From Neptunicoccus sediminis (GTDB lineage Bacteria > Pseudomonadota > Alphaproteobacteria > Rhodobacterales > Rhodobacteraceae): 64,000 bases of DNA. The notes under the pieces are model-generated. The model was not told the DNA's origin and searched no databases. It saw only the letters and a program-made list of their open reading frames with translations. Below are positions 35,036 to 44,414 of this stretch, in pieces; position 1 is the first letter of the stretch; each line of letters begins with the position of its first letter. The stretch lies in assembly GCF_001719615.1 (NCBI RefSeq), contig NZ_MDVX01000001.1:434001-498000 (forward strand), written 5' to 3'. The position numbers and the translations under genes were made by a program.

Positions 35036-36250
35036 ATGGAAAATCAGACACCCCCGAAGAACTCCACAGACCCGGCGCCGGTAGAAATAAGCGTCATTTC
35101 GGGTCTCGACCAGATCGCAGCGCAGGATTGGGACAGCTGTGCCAATCCTGACGGGTCCGGCCAACGCCCGTTTGATCCTTTCACCAGCCACAGGTTCCTA
35201 TCGGCGCTAGAGCAAAGCGGATCGGTGGGCGCTGACAGCGGCTGGATGCCCCGCCATCTTGTCGCCCGCCAGAACGGGCGGCTTGTCGGGGTGATGCCAG
35301 CCTATGCCAAGACCCACAGTCAGGGTGAGTATATCTTTGATTACAACTGGGCCCATGCCTATGAAAATGCAGGCGGGGCTTATTATCCCAAACTTCAGTC
35401 GGCTGTGCCCTTCACGCCGGTAACGGGACGCCGGTTCCTGACGGCCGCCGGTGAGGATGATCTCGCGATGGGGGCTTTGGTTCAGGGGGCGGTGCAACTG
35501 GCCGCGCAGAACGAGCTGTCTTCGTGGCACGTGACCTTTTGCACCGAGTCAGAAGCCCTTGCAGGGGCGCAGATGGGCCTTTTGCGCCGCACCGGACAGC
35601 AGTTTCACTGGTATAACGACGGCTACGACGGTTTCGATGACTTTCTCGCCGCGCTCTCGTCGCGCAAGCGCAAGAACATCCGTAAGGAGCGTCGGACTGC
35701 GCAGGATTTCGGTGGGACGATCCACAGTTTTACCGGCGATCAGATACTGTCCGAGCACTGGGATGCTTTCTGGATGTTTTATCAAGACACCGGCATGCGC
35801 AAATGGGGCACGCCCTATCTGACCCGGGCGTTTTTCGATCTGGCCCATGAACAGTTGCGCGACGACATTCTGCTGGTGATGTGCGAGCGGGAGGGGCGCT
35901 GGGTGGCCGGTGCGCTGAACTTCATCGGGCGCGACACGCTTTATGGCCGTTATTGGGGCTGCCTTGAGGATCATCCCTGTCTGCATTTTGAGGTGTGCTA
36001 TTACCGCGCCATCGACTATGCCATCCAACACGGGCTGGCGCGGGTCGAGGCAGGGGCGCAGGGGCCACACAAACTGGCGCGGGGCTATCTTCCGACGCAG
36101 GTCCATTCCCTGCACTGGATCGCTGATCCGGGCTTTAAGGACGCCGTGGCCCGCTATCTGGAGGCAGAGCGGGACGCCATTGACGAAGAGATCGAAGTGA
36201 TGACGGCCTACGGTCCGTTTCGGAAAGAAAAAGGAGAGTATAATGGCTGA
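35036..36250 (+). CDS. FemAB/DUF482-like GNAT-family acyltransferase
   Basis: A 404-residue cytoplasmic protein of the DUF482 (peptidoglycan-biosynthesis/FemAB-like) group of the GNAT superfamily. The core [24 protein letters not shown] and [17 protein letters not shown] motifs are characteristic, and the protein consists of two GNAT-like halves. The reaction is unknown; relatives transfer amino acids or acyl groups to cell-envelope or lipid acceptors. GTG at 35024 is an alternative start, but ATG 35036 is preferred. It overlaps the pterin dehydratase gene by eight bases. Confidence 0.82.
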   Translation: MENQTPPKNSTDPAPVEISVISGLDQIAAQDWDSCANPDGSGQRPFDPFTSHRFLSALEQSGSVGADSGWMPRHLVARQNGRLVGVMPAYAKTHSQGEYIFDYNWAHAYENAGGAYYPKLQSAVPFTPVTGRRFLTAAGEDDLAMGALVQGAVQLAAQNELSSWHVTFCTESEALAGAQMGLLRRTGQQFHWYNDGYDGFDDFLAALSSRKRKNIRKERRTAQDFGGTIHSFTGDQILSEHWDAFWMFYQDTGMRKWGTPYLTRAFFDLAHEQLRDDILLVMCEREGRWVAGALNFIGRDTLYGRYWGCLEDHPCLHFEVCYYRAIDYAIQHGLARVEAGAQGPHKLARGYLPTQVHSLHWIADPGFKDAVARYLEAERDAIDEEIEVMTAYGPFRKEKGEYNG

Positions 36251-36533
36251 AAAACTACAGAACGACGAACCGCTGGCAGAACTGTTTGACACCGGCTGGA
36301 CCAAGGATGACACCCGAGAGGCCATCCTCAAAACCTTCAAGTTCAAGAATTTCATCGAGGCGTTCGGCTTTATGACCCGCGCTGCGATCTGGGCCGAGAA
36401 ATGGAACCACCACCCCGAATGGTTCAATGTGTACAACCGCGTAGACGTGACCCTGACCACACATGATGTGGACGGGCTGTCCGATCTGGATATAAAGCTG
36501 GCGCGAAAGATGAATGCCCTCGCTGGCGAATAG
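36243..36533 (+). CDS. phhB: 4a-hydroxytetrahydrobiopterin dehydratase (PhhB/PCD)
   Basis: A 96-residue protein with the pterin-4a-carbinolamine dehydratase motif [12 protein letters not shown] and [12 protein letters not shown]. It dehydrates the pterin by-product of aromatic amino acid hydroxylases; some relatives only serve a dehydratase role in other pterin pathways. No hydroxylase gene lies nearby. It overlaps the FemAB-like gene by eight bases and is followed after 15 bp by the MscS-type channel, so it belongs to the same plus-strand operon. Confidence 0.92.
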   Translation: MAEKLQNDEPLAELFDTGWTKDDTREAILKTFKFKNFIEAFGFMTRAAIWAEKWNHHPEWFNVYNRVDVTLTTHDVDGLSDLDIKLARKMNALAGE

Positions 36534-36548
36534 GATAGAGGTAGAATT

Positions 36549-37343
36549 ATGGAATGGATTGTAGCTTTGCTGCTGAATGTGCTCTACGCGGCACTTATTC
36601 TGGCGGCAGCCATCTGGCTGGGCGGTGTGCTGCAGCGGTACATCGCCGGCTACGCCAAGAAACACGAGAAGATCGACGATATGTTGTTCTCGTTTCTGGG
36701 CAGCGTGGCCCGTTATGCGCTGCTCGCCTTTGCTGTCATCTTCGTATTGGCGCGGTTCGGTATCCAGACGGCCTCGCTTGTCGCGGTTATCGGTGCCGCC
36801 GGTCTGGCCATCGGTCTGGCGCTACAAGGCACGCTCGCCAATCTGGCGGCCGGTGTCATGCTGGTGGTGTTCCGGCCCTTCAAAATCGGTGATTTCGTAG
36901 AAATCGGCGGATTTTCGGGCACCGTTATCGACGTGAGCCTGTTTACAACCGAACTGGCCACAACCGACAATGTGCAGATTATCCTGCCCAACGGAGAGGT
37001 GTTTGGCACCGCTATCAAGAACTACTCGTTCCACAGCACGCGCCGCGTGGAACTGGTGCTGGGGGTGTCCTATGACACCGATCTGAAAAAGGCGGAAACC
37101 GTGCTCAAGGCACTGGTGGAAGAGGATGAACGCATCCACGACCTGCCGGAGCCTTTTGTCAAAGTAACCAATCTGGGTGACAGTTCGGTCGATTTCACAA
37201 TCCGCGCCTGGACCGACGCGGCGGATTTCTGGAATGTGAAGTTCGATCTGACACGCAAGGCAAAAGACGCCTTTGACGAAGCGGGGATCGACATTCCTTT
37301 CCCCACAAGAACCATCGTTCAGGCCGAAGCCAGCGCGGATTAA
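36549..37343 (+). CDS. Small-conductance mechanosensitive channel (MscS family)
   Basis: A 264-residue MscS-type channel. Three membrane spans (about 4-25, 45-65, 75-105) are followed by the pore-lining helix GLAIGLALQGTLANLAAGVMLVVFRPFKIGDFVEIGG and the cytoplasmic beta and alpha/beta domains ending IPFPTRTIV. It releases solutes on hypo-osmotic shock. The length matches E. coli MscS. It is the last gene of the run that starts with the type I secretion ATPase; a copy of the short interspersed repeat lies 20 bp downstream. Confidence 0.92.
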   Translation: MEWIVALLLNVLYAALILAAAIWLGGVLQRYIAGYAKKHEKIDDMLFSFLGSVARYALLAFAVIFVLARFGIQTASLVAVIGAAGLAIGLALQGTLANLAAGVMLVVFRPFKIGDFVEIGGFSGTVIDVSLFTTELATTDNVQIILPNGEVFGTAIKNYSFHSTRRVELVLGVSYDTDLKKAETVLKALVEEDERIHDLPEPFVKVTNLGDSSVDFTIRAWTDAADFWNVKFDLTRKAKDAFDEAGIDIPFPTRTIVQAEASAD

Positions 37344-37363
37344 CCAACGGCTCTTTTTGGGGG

Positions 37364-37387
37364 AAATATCCCCGCCGGAGGCTGGAA
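37364..37387 (-). repeat. Short interspersed repeat, copy 3
   Basis: Minus-strand sequence is identical to the first 24 bases of copy 1. It lies 20 bp downstream of the MscS gene. Confidence 0.6.
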
Positions 37388-37673
37388 GTGTTTGCATCAG
37401 ACGCTGACACAAATGCTCTGAGGTGCCAATCGTGCTTTGGTTAAGCGCGGTTGCGTCTCAGGGCAGACCGAATTTTCAATCACGGCCAGGGCCGGTGAAC
37501 CCGGGAATTTCTACCCTTCAAAGACGGGGAACAGCGACAATATCGCGAAAGTCAAAAGCCCAGTCATATGGTCTGCCATGCCTTGAAGCTTGACTCGAAT
37601 CGAAGTGTTTAACAGTCTTACAGGTAAGTTTTCTTAATTTTCGCTAAGTCCAGCGAATTCGCTATGTCCGGCA

Positions 37674-37689
37674 CGTTGGGATCCCAACG
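37674..37689. promoter_or_regulatory. 16-bp perfect palindrome CGTTGGGATCCCAACG
   Basis: Lies 114 bp upstream of the ATG at 37804, within the AT-rich half of the intergenic region. An operator is the simplest reading; the regulator is unknown. Confidence 0.45.
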
Positions 37690-37803
37690 ATCCGTATATG
37701 ACATGTCAGTGAGTGGACTGAAAAGTACGTAAGATACTGCGCCTCCTTACCTGGTATGTGAGCGATCCGTCTGGGATTGTCCTTCAAACAGGGGGCCTTT
37801 TAT

Positions 37804-40800
37804 ATGAAATATCTTTTCAACAAATCAATTCGTAAAACCGGCTTGAACAGTCTTTTAATTGCAGCCGTGTCAATTGGCCTTGCGGCGACGCCAATGCAGG
37901 CAAACGGACTGCTTGAGAGCATCGTAAAACAGGGGATCGGTCAGATTGTGCAGCAGCAGCGCACGAAACCGGCACCGCAACCCACGCGAAAACCAACCCC
38001 TTCACCGACAGTTCAGACGACCGCGAAGTACAGTTCGGGCACAATCCGCGAGGTGCAGACGCTTCTGTCGCAACTGGGCTATGCCAGCGGCGGGGCCGAT
38101 GGTGTGATGGGGCCGAACACCCGCAGAGCAATCAGGAATTTCCAACGGGATCGGGGAATGCCCCGTTCCGGGCAGGTAGACGACTGGCTGCTAACAGAGC
38201 TGAGGCATGCCGCAGGAAGAAACGCCGCTCCGACATTTGGGCAACCAAGCTTTAATTGCGCCCGTGCGGGCAACGCGGCGGAGCACGCGATCTGCAGATC
38301 GGCCGAGCTTGCCATGCTCGACCGGCAACTCGCCGCAGCTTTCAAACGGGCACGGTCCGGTGGGGGCGGGAGTATGCTTTTGCAGCGCCAGAACCATTGG
38401 ATTGAAGCGCGCAACCGCTGTCAGAGCGACGAAAACTGCTTGGCCCAGTCCATGCGTAACCGGCTGGTGGCGCTTGGCGGCGGGGTGGCGGGGACAACCG
38501 CGACCGCGTTATCCGGCGCCTATGTGACACCGGTACAAACGGGCGACGCTGCACTTTCCGGGGCGGATGCTTATGACTATCTTCTGACGTCTTATATTCG
38601 CGCGAATCCCGAACTAGGCAACTCTGACGGGTTTCTGGGGTGGTTTGCCGGCTGGAACTGTAGTTCCAAGAGCTTTTATCGAAAACAACGGCTTAACCCT
38701 TTTGAGATAGAGGATGCGATGGCGGCGGCAAGACAGACTTTTGCCGCGGTTGCGGCCTTGCCTCCACCCGTCCCTCCCCCGATGGTCGAGTTAGAGGTGC
38801 AACTGTCGGTCGCAGACTACAATATGACAACGGGTACCTTCCCGATCGCACTTAATGCGCAGGGTACCACTGTCGCGGTCCGGTCATCCGATTACTGTAA
38901 CACCTTGGGCCGCGCGCAGAGCCCCGCCGATACGGCCCGCTTTCCGCGCAGTTTCGACATTACCGCTGCGGACGGAAGACCTTTTGACGCGAAGATGGTA
39001 CAACAGCTTATCGGTGATCTGAAATTCTCACGCGGGGAGGCCGAAGCATTTTATGAACAGGGGTTCCCGACAATCGTGGTTAAAATACGTGGCACCGTGA
39101 CGGAAATCTCGCCGCCGGGACAGTACGACATCGGCATCGCCAAAATCCAACCCGAGAACATCATTGTCCGCACGCACGGCAGCGAAAAATATTCGCGGAT
39201 TCTTGCGGTTTACGGGCCAAAGGACATCAGGATCCCACAGGCGGAAACAGAACAGGTCGAGCAGGTTCTCCTGCCGTTCCTTGATCCCGCAGCAGTCACC
39301 ATTGCCTATTTTAAAGCGCACCCCGAGCAACTGAATAACCCCGAGATCGCCTCCGGACTGGCCTATTGGGATGGGAAACAGGGCTGCACAGAAGAAGCCC
39401 GCTCCGCGCGTAACCAGTTCGATCAAAGGCGCCTTCTTGACGCCGCGCCAGAACGGGCACGCGAAATGCTCGCTAGTCTGCATTCGCCCGAACGGTTCAG
39501 GGTCAGCTACGATGTCACATTGCCGAAATATGATATGGACACGCAGAGCTATGACATTAGCCCCAGACAACGTGATCCGAAAAGACCCGAGCAATTCGTC
39601 ACCACGCTTAGTAATCCCTATGCCCGCCGGATCAACCACTGCGTAACCAATCGCGGTCAGGTGGCCGTCCAGTCAGGGGTTGCTGTTTTCGTCGATAATG
39701 GTGTCATGGATAGGCTTCCGCTTGACGCAGCACGGGCCGAGGCGCTGGTTTCCCGCCAGCAACGGCCCACCGTCACCGTCGAACTTGTGGTCACGCCGCG
39801 GGGTTTTAATGACCAAGATTCCCGTTGGTCCCAAATAGAAGTTCAAGTGAACCATGTCATCTTCCGCGATAAGGCTACCGGCGAGATCCTCTATGAACGC
39901 GAGGTCGAGGTGCTGGAACGCGGGCAGGCGTCGGTCTGGGACACTGCGCTCAGCCCTGATGTCGCGAATCTTCTGCTGCGCCAACTCCGTCTTGCGCCAG
40001 ACGCGGCGGACAACGCCGGCTTCTCGGACATTTATGGCGCGGCGACACATTGCAGGGAGTTAAGAGCCGCCGCCGGCAACCCGATCCGCACCGCGCGGTT
40101 AAAAAAGCAGGTAGCGGAAAAACTGTCAGCTCTACTGACGGAGACCGCGCCGCAAGAACAGCTTTTTGTTATCGACTTTAGCCAGGAAAGTCTCGGGCAA
40201 TACAATATCGAAACAGAGCGGTTTCCCTTTACCCCGCACGGCGAATATCTAAGTTTTTATAACAAGGTAGCTTTTATCTCACTGCCAAATTCCTGTTCGG
40301 CCTTTGATAGCGAGAAACTTCCGGGGGCCTATCGGCTGACCCTGACCGGTGCTGACGATCTGATCGCGGCGGGGCTGCCGATGGAGATCGAGCAGGCGGA
40401 AGAATTCATCGAACGCTACGACGGACGTAAGGATGGCCGCGAGAGAGGCGTTCAGATCAGGGTTCTCGCAACGGTGGACGAATTCCGGACAACACCGGTG
40501 CTGGTGCAAAGGAATAAGAAAGCGATGCCAGCCGTGGCCAAATTCGTGGCGATGCGGGTCATCGACCCCAAGGACAACAGCGTGATCTACGAAGCCGGCG
40601 TTACGAATGTTTCTCTCCCTGCCGGCGCGGCACAGTCTTCTGCACAAGCTGACCCTGCCGCTGAACAAACGGCACCTTCCACCAAAGGTACGTTTGCCCT
40701 ACTGACAGTTTCGACCGGAATGGGGCGCGAAGAGATCGAACATGCGCTGGAAGAACAATTGCCCGATGCAACCGCGTCTTGGGACGACCCGAATGTGCTT

Positions 40801-41232
40801 TCGGTTGAGCAAGGTCCGTGTCTTTTTAAGCCTCTCGACGATCCTGAACTGACGCGGGAAGCCGGTTCAACCTGTTTTATCGCCCGCTTCGCACGGGACG
40901 GGGGGGCCGCGTCGGTGATGGTGCGCAACGTCGTGGCGGGGCAAATCTCAGAGCATGTCGAGACCGCGCTGATCAAACGCTTTGGTGCGCCCGCAGACCG
41001 AAGGGAATTGCCTGCGGGTGGAGTGTTGCTGGGCTGGGGCGCGCCGCTAACCGCCCCTGCAGCTGAATTGCACCGCGATGTGACCGCAGGGCAGCCGTTG
41101 CTGCAACTTGAAGGGCGAATTTACGAGCGGCAAGGCGTGACGGTTGCAATTCTCAGTTTGGACGCCGATCCGGCACCCGCAGTCGCAGATGCGAAACCCG
41201 CGCCGGCGCCCGCGCCAGCCATAAAATTCTGA
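37804..41232 (+). CDS. Large exported protein: peptidoglycan-binding, LprI-like and three related unassigned modules
   Basis: A 1142-residue protein of no known function. Residues 1-32 are a signal peptide (start MKYLFNKSI at ATG 37804). A P/T-rich linker (about 48-70) leads to a PG_binding_1 domain (about 80-136, VQTLLSQLGYASGGADGVMG). An LprI/DUF1311-like segment follows (150-225, paired cysteines, ICRSAELAMLDRQL, W-x-x-x-R-N-R-C). Three related modules, about 255-485, 497-720 and 736-945, share an initial helix with a Y/W-x-C feature, a Y-D/N-x-x-T strand, a Y-x-x-x-x-x-C core and a helix rich in A-E. A C-terminal domain (about 960-1120) has two cysteines and ends in a P/A-rich tail. It should act in the periplasm or at the murein layer. 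The module similarity is seen by eye. Confidence 0.7.
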   Translation: MKYLFNKSIRKTGLNSLLIAAVSIGLAATPMQANGLLESIVKQGIGQIVQQQRTKPAPQPTRKPTPSPTVQTTAKYSSGTIREVQTLLSQLGYASGGADGVMGPNTRRAIRNFQRDRGMPRSGQVDDWLLTELRHAAGRNAAPTFGQPSFNCARAGNAAEHAICRSAELAMLDRQLAAAFKRARSGGGGSMLLQRQNHWIEARNRCQSDENCLAQSMRNRLVALGGGVAGTTATALSGAYVTPVQTGDAALSGADAYDYLLTSYIRANPELGNSDGFLGWFAGWNCSSKSFYRKQRLNPFEIEDAMAAARQTFAAVAALPPPVPPPMVELEVQLSVADYNMTTGTFPIALNAQGTTVAVRSSDYCNTLGRAQSPADTARFPRSFDITAADGRPFDAKMVQQLIGDLKFSRGEAEAFYEQGFPTIVVKIRGTVTEISPPGQYDIGIAKIQPENIIVRTHGSEKYSRILAVYGPKDIRIPQAETEQVEQVLLPFLDPAAVTIAYFKAHPEQLNNPEIASGLAYWDGKQGCTEEARSARNQFDQRRLLDAAPERAREMLASLHSPERFRVSYDVTLPKYDMDTQSYDISPRQRDPKRPEQFVTTLSNPYARRINHCVTNRGQVAVQSGVAVFVDNGVMDRLPLDAARAEALVSRQQRPTVTVELVVTPRGFNDQDSRWSQIEVQVNHVIFRDKATGEILYEREVEVLERGQASVWDTALSPDVANLLLRQLRLAPDAADNAGFSDIYGAATHCRELRAAAGNPIRTARLKKQVAEKLSALLTETAPQEQLFVIDFSQESLGQYNIETERFPFTPHGEYLSFYNKVAFISLPNSCSAFDSEKLPGAYRLTLTGADDLIAAGLPMEIEQAEEFIERYDGRKDGRERGVQIRVLATVDEFRTTPVLVQRNKKAMPAVAKFVAMRVIDPKDNSVIYEAGVTNVSLPAGAAQSSAQADPAAEQTAPSTKGTFALLTVSTGMGREEIEHALEEQLPDATASWDDPNVLSVEQGPCLFKPLDDPELTREAGSTCFIARFARDGGAASVMVRNVVAGQISEHVETALIKRFGAPADRRELPAGGVLLGWGAPLTAPAAELHRDVTAGQPLLQLEGRIYERQGVTVAILSLDADPAPAVADAKPAPAPAPAIKF

Positions 41233-41414
41233 CCTGATGTCCTTAGCCGTCCTGCCGCGCATTTGCGGACGTGACAGGCAAGTAAAGCTCTGACTCGGCG
41301 CGCTGTTTCAAGATGCGACAGCCCCGAGATTGGTGAATTTTATCGGTTTCAACTGGCCAGTGATCCGCCGGTAAGGTTCGCCACTGACATAGCATGCGAT
41401 GACTCTGTAAAACG

Positions 41415-41447
41415 AAAAAAGGCCCCCGCGCCTTGCTGGGGGCCTTT
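41415..41447. terminator. Bidirectional intrinsic terminator
   Basis: Stem AAAGGCCCCC with GGGGGCCTTT, a 10-base loop, six A on the left. It ends the peroxiredoxin gene on the minus strand and may also stop plus-strand transcription of the large gene that ends at 41232. Confidence 0.85.
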
Positions 41448-41468
41448 CGCTTGCCGGATCGGGCTGTA

Positions 41469-41957
41469 TCAGAGCGTTTCGAGGATCGCCTCTCCGCCGG
41501 ATACATCGCATACGCCGGGGTTTTCTTCTTCCTGCAAAGTCACGATCTTACCGTCTTCAACCACCATCGCGTAGCGTTTGGAACGGTTCATCAACCCCAC
41601 GGGAGCTGCCGAGAAACTGCGGCCCATCGCTTCGGTAAATGATCCGTCGCCGTCAGCCAGGATCTTGATCCCCGCCTCGGTCGCGCCGGTTTGTTCACCC
41701 CAGGCTTGCAGAACAAACACGTCATTGACGGAAACGCAGACAACATCGTCCACGCCCTTGGCTTTCAGATCGTCGATCGTGCGAATAAAGCTTGGCAGGT
41801 GCGCGGTGGAGCAGGTGCCGGTAAAGGCGCCGGGCAGGGCGAAAACCACCATTTTCTTTCCCTTGCCAAGTTCGTTCAGGTCAACCACCTCGGGTCCGTC
41901 CGCGCCCATTTTGGCCAGTTTTGCTTCGGGAAGTGTATCTCCGGGTCCGATAGCCAT
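41469..41957 (-). CDS. Peroxiredoxin, Prx5/glutaredoxin-dependent type
   Basis: A 162-residue cytoplasmic peroxiredoxin. The peroxidatic cysteine is C49 in ALPGAFTGTCS, within the P-x-x-x-T-x-x-C active-site pattern; a second cysteine (C75) lies in VVCVSVND. The Prx5 family reduces hydrogen peroxide and alkyl peroxides with glutathione/glutaredoxin or thioredoxin. It is transcribed alone on the minus strand, divergently from the flavoprotein reductase. Confidence 0.92.
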   Translation of the reverse strand: MAIGPGDTLPEAKLAKMGADGPEVVDLNELGKGKKMVVFALPGAFTGTCSTAHLPSFIRTIDDLKAKGVDDVVCVSVNDVFVLQAWGEQTGATEAGIKILADGDGSFTEAMGRSFSAAPVGLMNRSKRYAMVVEDGKIVTLQEEENPGVCDVSGGEAILETL

Positions 41958-42042
41958 TGCAGTTTCCTTTCCGTTTCGGTTTATCTTGCGCTTGACTATA
42001 GAGCGGTGGCGTCAAGGTGCCAGCACGATTTGGAGATTTGTT

Positions 42043-43251
42043 ATGGGGCATGTGGTAGTAGTGGGTGCAGGGCAGGCAGGCAGTTCCTGTGTGGCCAAAC
42101 TGCGTAATTCGGGGTTTGAGGGACGCATAACCCTTATCGGTTCCGAGACAGCGCCCCCCTATCAGCGTCCCCCCCTGTCCAAAGCCTATCTGCTGGGCGA
42201 AATGGAACTGGACCGGCTTTATCTGCGGCCTCTGTCTTTTTACGAAGACCAGAATATCGATGTGAAACTTGGCGCGACCGTGGACTCTGTCGATCCGGCG
42301 GCGAGGACGATTACACTGGATGGCAGTGCATTGGCGTACGACGATCTTGTGCTTGCAACCGGCTCCCATCCACGCCGTCTGCCAGCCAGTGTCGGCGGGG
42401 AACTGGACGGGGTTTACGTTGTGCGCACCTTGACGGACGTCGACAGCATGGCACCGGAGTTTGTCGCCGGAAAACGGGTTTTGATCATCGGGGGTGGTTA
42501 TATCGGGCTAGAGGCTGCGGCGGTGGCGGCCAAGAAGGGTTTGCAGGTCACGCTGGTGGAAATGGCCGATCGCATCCTGCAACGGGTCGCTTGTCCTGAA
42601 ACATCCGATTTCTTCCGAACCCTGCACCAGTCCCACGGCGTCGAGATTATCGAAGGTGTCGGGCTGGACCGTCTGAAAGGTGAAGGGCGTGTCAGTGGCG
42701 CGGTTCTGACGGACGGACGCGAGCTCGACGTGGATTTTGCCATTGTCGGGGTCGGAATTACGCCTGCAACGGAACTGGCGGAAATGGCCGGATGCAGCAT
42801 TAACAACGGCATCAGCACGGATGCGCAGGGCCGCACCAGTGTTGACGGCATCTGGGCGGCAGGGGATTGCGCGTCTTTTCCCTATCGCGGCGAACGCATC
42901 CGGCTGGAAAGCGTCCCGAATGCCATTGATCAGGCGGAGCTGGTGGCCGAGAACATTATGGGGGCTGCAAAGGACTACGTGGCAAAGCCGTGGTTCTGGT
43001 CCGATCAGTTTGATGTGAAGCTGCAAATCGCGGGGCTAAATCTGGGCTACGACAGTGTGATCACCCGTGCCGGTGACAAGGCTGGCGATGCTTCCTACTG
43101 GTACTACAAAGGCGACGAACTGCTGGCCGTGGATGCCGCAAATGAACCCCGCGCTTTTATGGTGGGCAAGCGTTTGATTGAATCCGGCAAGTCTCCGGCC
43201 AAGGAACTGGTGGCAGATACCGGCGTAGAGCTGAAAACCCTGCTGCGATGA
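42043..43251 (+). CDS. FAD-dependent ferredoxin/rubredoxin reductase-like oxidoreductase
   Basis: A 402-residue flavoprotein of the pyridine nucleotide-disulfide oxidoreductase fold. FAD motif VVVGAGQAGSS at about 4-14, NAD(P)H motif LIIGGGYIGLEAA near 149, and IWAAGDCASFP for FAD. There is no redox disulfide pair, which fits putidaredoxin/rubredoxin reductases that pass electrons from NAD(P)H to a small iron-sulphur protein. Its partner is unknown. It overlaps rsmD by four bases. The ATG at 42043 follows GGAG. Confidence 0.88.
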   Translation: MGHVVVVGAGQAGSSCVAKLRNSGFEGRITLIGSETAPPYQRPPLSKAYLLGEMELDRLYLRPLSFYEDQNIDVKLGATVDSVDPAARTITLDGSALAYDDLVLATGSHPRRLPASVGGELDGVYVVRTLTDVDSMAPEFVAGKRVLIIGGGYIGLEAAAVAAKKGLQVTLVEMADRILQRVACPETSDFFRTLHQSHGVEIIEGVGLDRLKGEGRVSGAVLTDGRELDVDFAIVGVGITPATELAEMAGCSINNGISTDAQGRTSVDGIWAAGDCASFPYRGERIRLESVPNAIDQAELVAENIMGAAKDYVAKPWFWSDQFDVKLQIAGLNLGYDSVITRAGDKAGDASYWYYKGDELLAVDAANEPRAFMVGKRLIESGKSPAKELVADTGVELKTLLR

Positions 43252-43817
43252 GGATTGTTTCGGGCCGGTTCAAAGGCACGGCGCTGACCTCGGTGGGAAA
43301 GGGGGATGCAGGGGCGCATCTGCGACCGACTACGGACCGCGTGCGCGAAAGCATCTTTAACCTGTTGGTCAATGGCGGGTATGGCGATCCGGTGCGCGGC
43401 GCTCGGGTGTTGGACCTGTTTGCAGGCACCGGTGCGCTGGGGCTGGAGGCGCTGTCCCGTGGTGCGGAGTTCGTGCAATTTGTCGATGACGGCACCAAGG
43501 CACAGCGGTTGATCCGCGACAATATCAACCTGTTGCGGGTGCAATCCGAAACGAAGCTCTACCGCCGCGATGCCCGCAAGCTGGGTCCGGTTGAAGCTGC
43601 ACCGTTTGACCTGCTGTTCCTAGACCCGCCCTATGGCAAGGCGATGGGGCAGAAGGCCCTGTCCGCGGCGCGGGACGGGGGCTGGATCGCGCCCGAGGCG
43701 TTGATCGTCTGGGAGGAACACGCCCCGCAGCCGACGCCAGAGGGATTTACGCAGTATGACATGCGCAAATACGGCGACACCTGCGTGCATATTCTGGGGT
43801 TGGCAGAGGCGGGTTAA
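43248..43817 (+). CDS. rsmD: 16S rRNA (guanine(966)-N(2))-methyltransferase RsmD
   Basis: A 189-residue SAM-dependent methyltransferase. It starts MRIVSGRFKGTAL, has VLDLFAGTGALGLEALSRGA (SAM site) and the catalytic DPPY in LLFLDPPYG. RsmD methylates G966 of 16S rRNA in the assembled small subunit. Start ATGA overlaps the reductase stop. It is convergent with the MarR-type gene and overlaps its end by four bases. Confidence 0.93.
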   Translation: MRIVSGRFKGTALTSVGKGDAGAHLRPTTDRVRESIFNLLVNGGYGDPVRGARVLDLFAGTGALGLEALSRGAEFVQFVDDGTKAQRLIRDNINLLRVQSETKLYRRDARKLGPVEAAPFDLLFLDPPYGKAMGQKALSAARDGGWIAPEALIVWEEHAPQPTPEGFTQYDMRKYGDTCVHILGLAEAG

Positions 43818-44323
43818 TAGGCTGCGGCGGCGCGGGCGGCTTGGTCGTAGTGGCCCGACATCAGGCGTAATAATGCAGCCAGACGGCTGATCTGTTCCGG
43901 CTCGATCCCCAAATCCTGTAGCGCGGTCAGCAGCAGCTTTTCGCGGGTCTCGGCGTATTGGCGGCAGGCTTCCGCCCCCGTGTCCGTTGCCTCCACGGTT
44001 TTTTCCTTGCCCTGCCGACCGGAGCGCACCAGCCCTGCTTTTGCCAGCTTTTTGATAGCATAATTCACCGTATGGGTGTCTTCGATATTCAGCACCAGAC
44101 AAATATCGGCCAGTGTTTTGGGCCGCTCGCGGTGGTGGACGGAGTGCAGTACCTGCACCTCTAGTGGTGACAGATCGGGTGTTCCCGCAGCTGCCATCCC
44201 CCGCACAGTCCAGCGTTGGAAGGCATTGCTGGCGATGGTCAGGCCGAACTCCAGCTCTGACAGTTCGGGAAAGCTGCCTTGGGCCAGATGGGCAGAGGAT
44301 ACGACGGGGCCGAGGTTGGACAT
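43814..44323 (-). CDS. MarR-type winged-helix transcriptional regulator
   Basis: A 169-residue protein with a winged-helix region at about 60-130 (DICLVLNIEDTHTVNYAIKKLAKAGLV) and flanking helices for dimerisation. It starts at ATG 44323; longer frames upstream run into the shared promoter. It is transcribed divergently from the oxoprolinase-type gene across 91 bp that contains a TCAAC/GTTGA operator-like site, so it very likely regulates that gene and itself. The effector may be a hydantoin, 5-oxoproline or a related amide, by inference. Confidence 0.82.
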   Translation of the reverse strand: MSNLGPVVSSAHLAQGSFPELSELEFGLTIASNAFQRWTVRGMAAAGTPDLSPLEVQVLHSVHHRERPKTLADICLVLNIEDTHTVNYAIKKLAKAGLVRSGRQGKEKTVEATDTGAEACRQYAETREKLLLTALQDLGIEPEQISRLAALLRLMSGHYDQAARAAAAY

Positions 44324-44342
44324 GCGAACACTCTCAAATAAC

Positions 44343-44370
44343 GTTGACAAATTATCAACAAAATGTTGAT
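44343..44370. promoter_or_regulatory. Operator-like inverted repeats between MarR-type gene and oxoprolinase
   Basis: Three alternating half-sites GTTGA (44343), TCAAC (44355), GTTGA (44365). The right pair forms ATCAAC-AAAAT-GTTGAT, a 17-bp dyad. It lies in the 91-bp divergent promoter, as expected for autoregulation by the MarR-type protein. Confidence 0.65.
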
Positions 44371-44414
44371 GTTTTGCAAGTTTGAATTTTGCAGAATCGA
44401 AAAGGGGTTTTGGG

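Larger units (their letters stand above)
37344..37803. other. Intergenic region with a repeat copy and a palindrome, upstream of the tri-modular protein
   Basis: 460 bp without a gene. It holds a copy of the short interspersed repeat (37364-37387) and a perfect 16-bp palindrome (37674-37689). The distal half is AT-richer (TTTTCTTAATTTTCGC), fitting a promoter for the large gene at 37804. Confidence 0.6.
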
